A DNA stretch of 64,000 bases. It comes from Nipponacmea schrenckii. Lineage: Eukaryota; Mollusca; Gastropoda; Lottiidae. Position numbers and translations under genes: made by a program. The first letter of the stretch is position 1, and every line of letters starts with the position of its first letter. The notes under the pieces were generated by a model. That model was not told the DNA's origin. It ran no database searches and saw only the letters and a program-made list of their open reading frames with translations. Location: assembly GCA_030562195.1 (NCBI GenBank), contig CM060202.1, forward strand, positions 24,476,317-24,540,316, in the 5' to 3' direction. Below, piece by piece: positions 62,401 through 64,000 of this stretch.

Positions 62401-64000
62401 GAGTTGATGCCCTTGCTTATGGCTTAACGGATTGAATATTTCAATATATATTTCAACTTATATAAGTTAGAGTTGTCATTCTGTTTAATATTCTAATTGA
62501 AAACAAAGATACCAATGGACCTTAAAACATTTCAGATCCACCAATTGATGCGACACTAGAGCCAGATCATAGGGTGATAACTGTAAGTACAAATGAGGAT
62601 GTGAAAGTAAGATGTTCAGCTAAATGTCACCCAATATGTAATGTAACATGGCAAAAAGATTTTCAAGACCTCAAATTAAATGGTTTGAAGAATATGTTTG
62701 AAAATGATTTGGTAATTGAGAATGTCAACAGTTCTCATGAAGGTTATTATGGGTGTCTGGTCAACAATACTCATGGAGAAGTTATAAAGGGTTTTACTCT
62801 AAGAGTTAGAGGTATGTAATTAGAATGAACTCTTGTTATCCCTGTTTTTACTGATCCTGTATAGTGATCCAGTACAATCTTTGTGTTTGGCACCCAATTT
62901 GTAATACATGGTATACTAAATCTAAACGCAGGTATTGATATTATACCTCAATCTGTAAAAGACAATTAATTTGTGGAAGAACCGCTTTTGTCAATCAATC
63001 TTACGTCTTTATTTTTATCGTGCCTAGAAAGGATTCGCGATTTGAAAAATAGGAAAGATGATATTTTATTATTTAGCATTCCCTAATAAATGCATGTTTT
63101 ATATTTTTATTTACTATTATATTCTACCTTTCATCAAAATATAGGTTTAACTGCCTCAATTACTGTTTGTATTTTTGTTTTAGAACTACAAACCAAGAAC
63201 CGATGCCTGTACAGAGGAATAATGTGATATAATATTGTCTGACTCTTAATCTGTTTATTTGTATATTTTTCAGAAACTGGCCATGAAGCGATGATGTCTG
63301 CAGAGAGAAATAATGTGATTGTTGCAGTTACAGTTGTTATTGTTATTGTAGTAGCTGTTATTGTAATTGTTATTCTGGTTATCATATACAAGAAATATCA
63401 GAGTAAGTTTATAACACCTAAGTATAACTTTACTGTTAGTTGAATTGTATTGATGTATTGAATTGTAGAAGAACCTAAAGCTAGATTTTAAGTAGGGGCT
63501 GTATGATGTCAAGAACGAAATGATTGTTGCCGCTACAGTTGTTATTGTTATTGTAGTAACTATTATTGTAATTGTTATTATTGTTATCATATACAAGAAA
63601 TATCAGAGTAAGTTTATTACAAATAGGCGTATGAAATTACAGTTTACCTAACCGTCCTTGTGTGATTTTGAACTTATTTAGTACAATTGTCGAAGCCTGG
63701 TACCATCTGAGTTATAGACCAGTATTTTGGACAGATATATAGTGATATATTGTGGCCGAACAGATGTTGAACTAGTTACTCGAAAAGCGAATCCAGATAA
63801 CTAGGCCAATATATTTCAAAGTAATTGAATATAGAGAGGGTTGGAGATGGGATGAGCACTCCTAACTAGTTGGAATTTCTAATATTTGATTCATTACAGA
63901 AAAAGGTGTTTATAACCCTAATCGGGTCGTATTGTTACCAAGAACATCCAGTGACAATCATTCTAGAAATGGTATACCGGTAGCTTCCACAGACAATCAT
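35396..64000 (+). CDS. Receptor gene 2: paralogue of gene 1, 3' end outside the window
   Basis: Exons 35396-35438, 60036-60449, 60837-61124, 62104-62166, 62536-62811, 63274-63402 and 63900 onward join in frame with phase-1 GT-AG introns, exactly as in gene 1. Domain order: signal peptide, V-like Ig, second Ig-like domain, linker, third Ig domain, transmembrane helix, repeat-type cytoplasmic tail. Intron 1 would be 24.6 kb and contains the YR retroelement, two DNA elements, a LINE, two large minisatellites and a Gypsy remnant. That the 35396 exon belongs to these downstream exons is inferred from identical exon length, phase and orientation, with no other candidate in between. An exon equivalent to gene 1 exon 7 was not found. 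Confidence 0.7.
35905..36192 (-). mobile_element. LINE reverse-transcriptase fragment
   Basis: Minus-strand frame with CSGVRQGCFLIPLLFCFYIN, the conserved block around GVRQGxxLSPLLFxxYIN of LINE reverse transcriptases. The catalytic YADD box is not found in the remaining frame; only a fragment survives. Confidence 0.65.
36409..37060 (+). pseudogene. Gag-like N-terminal part of the YR retroelement
   Basis: One main frame (about 36500-36810) reads the acidic block and VGSKIRFEDLDFHLFVAG, with later IAYYYALYDWQGFK. The opening MSKERERVVLKRRSRRRSLK is in another frame. It ends at the TTAA insertion site. Confidence 0.55.
38755..39665 (+). pseudogene. SGNH-hydrolase-like ORF inside the TTAA element (frameshifted)
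   Basis: Frame 38755-38979 gives a lysine-rich N-terminus. Frame 38952-39176 carries LLFTDSKGNHL (a block I-like DSxG around the nucleophile Ser). Another frame reads WLGTCDLTSKD (block III-like, about 39220), and 39584-39640 reads LYKDGIHPVNLIGKVWMKKI, the block V DxxH motif (Asp 39593, His 39602). Order and spacing fit an SGNH domain of the kind seen in some animal transposons. Several frameshifts and a stop after MPLTI (39174) make it inactive. Confidence 0.5.
39990..40200 (+). pseudogene. Mutator-like transposase domain fragment inside the TTAA element
   Basis: The frame 40004-40291 contains NINLRAVWGSMTTGSGNSHL and TMGIPSMSTHTFSSIE followed by IGKWW. This fits the start of the Mutator-like transposase domain common in metazoan DNA transposons (pattern VWGxMxTGxGxxxLxE ... 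GIPxMSxxxFxxxE). The catalytic remainder is missing, so the element is internally deleted. Confidence 0.55.
40706..42501 (+). pseudogene. Gag zinc region, reverse transcriptase and RNase H of the YR retroelement
   Basis: Reverse-transcriptase frame 41660-42244 holds LLGFIWNDSYYFDRVLPMRL, then YLDDFGG with the catalytic Asp pair, then FLGVIVDTQSMTL. The earlier frame 41500-41682 holds VILDLSFPRG. RNase H continues at 42301-42501 with CPDGLGGFC and LHINSLELLTIV. Absence of an integrase or aspartic protease and the presence of a recombinase-like end fit DIRS/Ngaro rather than Gypsy. Confidence 0.7.
42502..43424. other. AT-rich insertion splitting the RNase H of the YR retroelement
   Basis: The RNase H frame stops after RILVKW and GCTN and resumes with EASVTVLNSG at 43440. 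The intervening 0.9 kb is very AT-rich, starts CAGGGGTTGTACTAATTAAC (42486 on) and has no recognisable gene or clear inverted ends. Origin unknown. Confidence 0.45.
43425..43845 (+). pseudogene. RNase H end and recombinase start of the YR retroelement
   Basis: The frame 43425-43607 reads FKQSCLREIGYFAAQFEFEI and KHIAREE, the usual RNase H end before LSRW. The frame near 43735-43790 reads LKNRAVVSARHAFADGSLA, resembling the start of the tyrosine-recombinase region. No catalytic RHRY residues were found downstream. Confidence 0.5.
43846..44500. other. No recognisable feature
   Basis: AT-rich sequence with weakly repeated ATATCTTATAGATAT-like stretches (43980-44190). No supported gene. Confidence 0.45.
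44500..47655 (+). mobile_element. Nearly full-length LINE (endonuclease plus reverse transcriptase), inactivated
   Basis: Starts with LLSCGNIHPNPGP (to 44635) and LLHLNIRGLSTSN, the usual start of an apurinic endonuclease domain; FYRPPRSYVSYW (about 44960) and ISDHCPITI (about 45240) continue it. The uninterrupted frame 44887-46065 covers the rest of the endonuclease and the RT entry. RT motifs: FDISKAF-like (broken near 46340), GVPQGSVLGPLLF (46503-46541) and FADDTS (46592 on). The end holds a CxCx8Hx4C knuckle (47455-47520) and stop near 47655. Stops at 44699, 46063 and 46653 and frameshifts kill it. Clade CR1/Jockey-like by motif only. Confidence 0.8.
44624..44635 (+). other. NPGP (2A-like) motif at the LINE ORF start
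   Basis: CGNIHPNPGP precedes the endonuclease domain. True 2A ribosome-skipping peptides have DxExNPGP; here Asp is Asn and Glu is His, so only the NPGP core is intact. Confidence 0.5.
47765..49905. repeat. 36-38-bp minisatellite, about 56 copies, in the LINE 3' region
   Basis: Unit made of GATACCATGATCTACATTCT and ATATTTACCTGGTTTGTT, with a variant ATGCTATTTT of slightly different length. The first third (to about 48800) is more divergent (TTGATTCTATGATCTAC), the last part more uniform. Confidence 0.93.
49906..50456 (+). other. Likely LINE 3' end: unique segment, stem-like motif and (AAT)n tail
   Basis: After the array comes about 470 bp of unique sequence, then GTAAAGCGCTTAGTG ... AAGCGCTATATAAAA and an (AAT)n run (50440-50455). 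An AAGCGCTATATAAA-type sequence before a trinucleotide run is a common 3' terminus of invertebrate LINEs. A TGATCTACA match at 50290 links it to the array. Inference. Confidence 0.45.
50760..50997. repeat. Left arm of an inverted repeat pair (two tandem units)
   Basis: Two partial tandem units containing ATACACTGAACATCTATCTT, ATGTTTTCATGGAAACA and GATAATCTTAATCTAGTTAT. The reverse complement is at 53180-53432. GGGGCGTAGCGTG follows at 50999. Confidence 0.8.
51562..51880 (-). pseudogene. BIR-domain (inhibitor-of-apoptosis type) fragment, frameshifted
   Basis: The minus-strand frame from 51792 reads VKCVACAVRVREWECKD and EHKKWSPACTYL. This gives the zinc-binding CxxC (codons 51777-51775 and 51768-51766), His and Cys (codon 51696-51694) of a BIR domain with the expected CX2C...HX6C spacing. 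Just upstream in another frame are NWPHNS and LAEAGF, the normal N-terminal half of a BIR repeat. A one-base shift in the T-run near 51808 separates the halves. BIR domains bind caspases or IAP antagonists, but this copy has no RING or start and is likely a gene relic or captured piece. It sits between inverted repeats. Confidence 0.65.
51881..53179. other. No recognisable gene
   Basis: Between the BIR fragment and the right inverted arm. Short frames such as 51997-52266 on the minus strand have no recognisable domain. The sequence is somewhat less AT-rich than its surroundings. Confidence 0.45.
53180..53432. repeat. Right arm of the inverted repeat pair
   Basis: Reverse complement of the units at 50760-50997, again as two tandem units (ATAACTAGATTAAGATTATC occurs twice). 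Confidence 0.8.
53675..53968 (-). CDS. Unrecognised 97-codon open frame
   Basis: A lysine/asparagine-rich frame with NLIITVNKYRGYLYLDIRKY and STNEISFPTRDNEKI. The second half has a faint resemblance to PC4-like single-strand-binding domains found in some animal mobile elements. This is not firm, and no neighbours support a real gene. Confidence 0.25.
   Translation of the reverse strand: MIRNFAFLMLRKRNQVLNLIEKVAENVKGVKDKRNCARNNLIITVNKYRGYLYLDIRKYEGANFKISSSTNEISFPTRDNEKITAVLNQKKKNKMLE
53969..55052. other. No recognisable feature
   Basis: AT-rich intron sequence. Overlapping frames at 54593-54838 show no domain. Confidence 0.5.
55053..56972. repeat. 35-bp satellite array, about 55 copies
   Basis: Unit ATTAATACAGGATACCCTTC plus ATTGTATACTATAGT, with almost no length variation over 1.9 kb. 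A linked variant pair (ACTACAGT followed by GATACACTTC) recurs at exact multiples of 35 bp. Confidence 0.96.
57130..57228 (-). repeat. Short direct repeat with 59880-59970 (LTR-like)
   Basis: AAGTACATGRCGTAATTGGG and AATGTCTGTAAG are shared by the two ends of the Gypsy remnant. The 57228 end begins TGTAAATG next to the polypurine tract, so these are best read as remnants of its two LTRs; the 5' one is truncated. Confidence 0.5.
57505..57635 (-). repeat. Three tandem 42-bp copies within the Gypsy integrase end
   Basis: AACTCTCACTGAATCTCCTT and TCTCCAATCCAGGGAGATTT recur three times. In the element frame each encodes a version of GLEKGDSVRVR, the end of the integrase C-terminal region. Confidence 0.8.
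60036..60449 (+). CDS. Gene 2 exon 2: V-like Ig domain
   Basis: Acceptor TTTTCTAG at 60035, donor GTAAGG at 60450; 414 nt, phase 1-1. Parallels gene 1 exon 2, with DVEFNFSL (Phe for the first Cys) and EDVGIYW (Trp for the second). Cysteines occur instead in KQCKK, GECKN and WLCFG. The exon begins only 66 bp after the Gypsy remnant. Confidence 0.8.
60837..61124 (+). CDS. Gene 2 exon 3: second Ig-like domain
   Basis: Acceptor GTTTCAG at 60836, donor GTAAAT at 61125; 288 nt, phase 1-1. Shares VLKPEDNYTSTIQLECHS, LWYRNG and GGNFTCLATD with gene 1 exon 3. Here the exon starts GGAAAC rather than GTAAAC. Confidence 0.85.
61480..61745 (-). mobile_element. L1/Tx1-like LINE reverse-transcriptase fragment in intron 3 of gene 2
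   Basis: The minus-strand frame reads FNQRTGERQRDPISANLFNF followed by a short hydrophobic stretch, matching the RQGDPISxxLF block of L1-type reverse transcriptases (Gly replaced by Arg). The catalytic box is not evident. Confidence 0.5.
62104..62166 (+). CDS. Gene 2 exon 4: linker exon
   Basis: Acceptor after a T-run ending TTTTACAG (62103), donor GTAAGT at 62167; 63 nt as in gene 1, encoding NIEECNNVFEIETVIVQPE. Confidence 0.75.
62536..62811 (+). CDS. Gene 2 exon 5: third Ig domain
   Basis: Acceptor ACATTTCAG at 62535, donor GTATGT at 62812; 276 nt, phase 1-1. Hallmarks VRCSAKCHPICNVTW and GYYGCLVNN with the same extra cysteines as gene 1. Confidence 0.85.
63184..63232 (+). pseudogene. 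Decayed partial copy of the transmembrane exon (upstream)
   Basis: After TTTTTGTTTTAG the sequence AACTACAAACCAAGAACCGA and CAGAGGAATAATGTGATA matches the first 50 nt of the functional exon at 63274. It then ends with an in-frame TGA and no hydrophobic part. Confidence 0.6.
63274..63402 (+). CDS. Gene 2 exon 6: transmembrane helix
   Basis: Acceptor ATTTTTCAG at 63273, donor GTAAGT at 63403; 129 nt, phase 1-1. Hydrophobic run VVIVIVVAVIVIVILVII then YKKYQ. Confidence 0.85.
63505..63607 (+). pseudogene. Duplicate transmembrane exon (downstream copy) with intact donor
   Basis: From GATGTCAAGAACGAAATGAT through ATACAAGAAATATCAG the sequence repeats exon 6 with few changes and keeps AGTAAG at the donor. 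No acceptor with a pyrimidine tract in the right phase is visible, so it may be unusable, or used only through a weak site. Confidence 0.6.
63900..64000 (+). CDS. Gene 2 exon 7 (partial): start of the repeat cytoplasmic tail
   Basis: Acceptor TCATTACAG at 63899. The frame EKGVYNPNRVVLLPRTSSDN then NHSRNGIPVASTDNH is homologous to the start of gene 1 exon 8 and its repeat. It runs off the window end. Confidence 0.75.

Overview
This window is animal (eukaryotic) genomic DNA. It is AT-rich, its genes are split by GT-AG introns, and it is crowded with LINEs, hAT, Penelope-like, Ty3/Gypsy and tyrosine-recombinase retroelement remnants and with minisatellites. The mix of invertebrate-type LINEs, DUF4371-type hAT transposase, SGNH/Mutator-like transposon ORFs and a BIR-domain fragment suggests a mollusc or another lophotrochozoan. 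That is an inference; no species can be named from sequence alone.

The real genes are members of one small family of single-pass immunoglobulin-domain receptors. Gene 1 (about 5214-15636, + strand) can be followed from signal peptide to stop in nine exons that join in frame to 871 codons: signal peptide, a V-like Ig domain, a second Ig-like domain, a short linker, a third Ig domain, a transmembrane helix, a short juxtamembrane exon, a very long cytoplasmic exon of 27 nearly identical 13-residue repeats, and a last exon with YxxL motifs in ITIM/ITAM-like arrangement. Gene 2 (35396 to beyond the window end, + strand) has the same exon order, but its first intron is 24.6 kb and stuffed with transposons. 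Between them are two near-identical copies of a truncated third member (26699-28484 and 29884-31669): a decayed scrap of the V-like exon, a 33-bp minisatellite, then intact transmembrane, juxtamembrane and short-tail exons. They lie in a 3185-bp direct duplication whose second copy runs into a 500-N gap (31696-32195), so the duplication may be real or an assembly product.

Layout: 1-4803 hAT and LINE remnants with an AT-rich minisatellite; 4804-15900 gene 1, with a hAT fragment in intron 1 and 28-bp and 24-bp minisatellites in introns 5 and 6; 16000-24600 two copies of a composite repeat carrying 160-bp monomers, one leading into a 126-bp satellite; 24600-31695 duplicated truncated receptor; 32196-34600 small retroelement and SINE-like fragments; 35396 exon 1 of gene 2; 36400-43850 a DIRS/Ngaro-like retroelement split by a 3.6-kb TTAA-flanked DNA transposon and a second insertion; 44500-50456 a LINE whose 3' region holds a 2.1-kb minisatellite; 50760-53432 an inverted-repeat pair enclosing a BIR-domain fragment; 55053-56972 a 35-bp satellite; 56990-59970 a Gypsy remnant on the minus strand; 60036-64000 the rest of gene 2.

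The most interesting biology is the receptor family. Its ectodomain exons are conserved between paralogues, all its internal introns up to the tail are phase 1 (so exons can be shuffled or skipped in frame), its first Ig domain lacks the usual disulfide, and its cytoplasmic parts differ strongly between members (long repeat tail with tyrosine motifs versus a 30-residue tail). This is what a fast-evolving surface-receptor locus would look like, but ligand and signalling function are not shown by the sequence.
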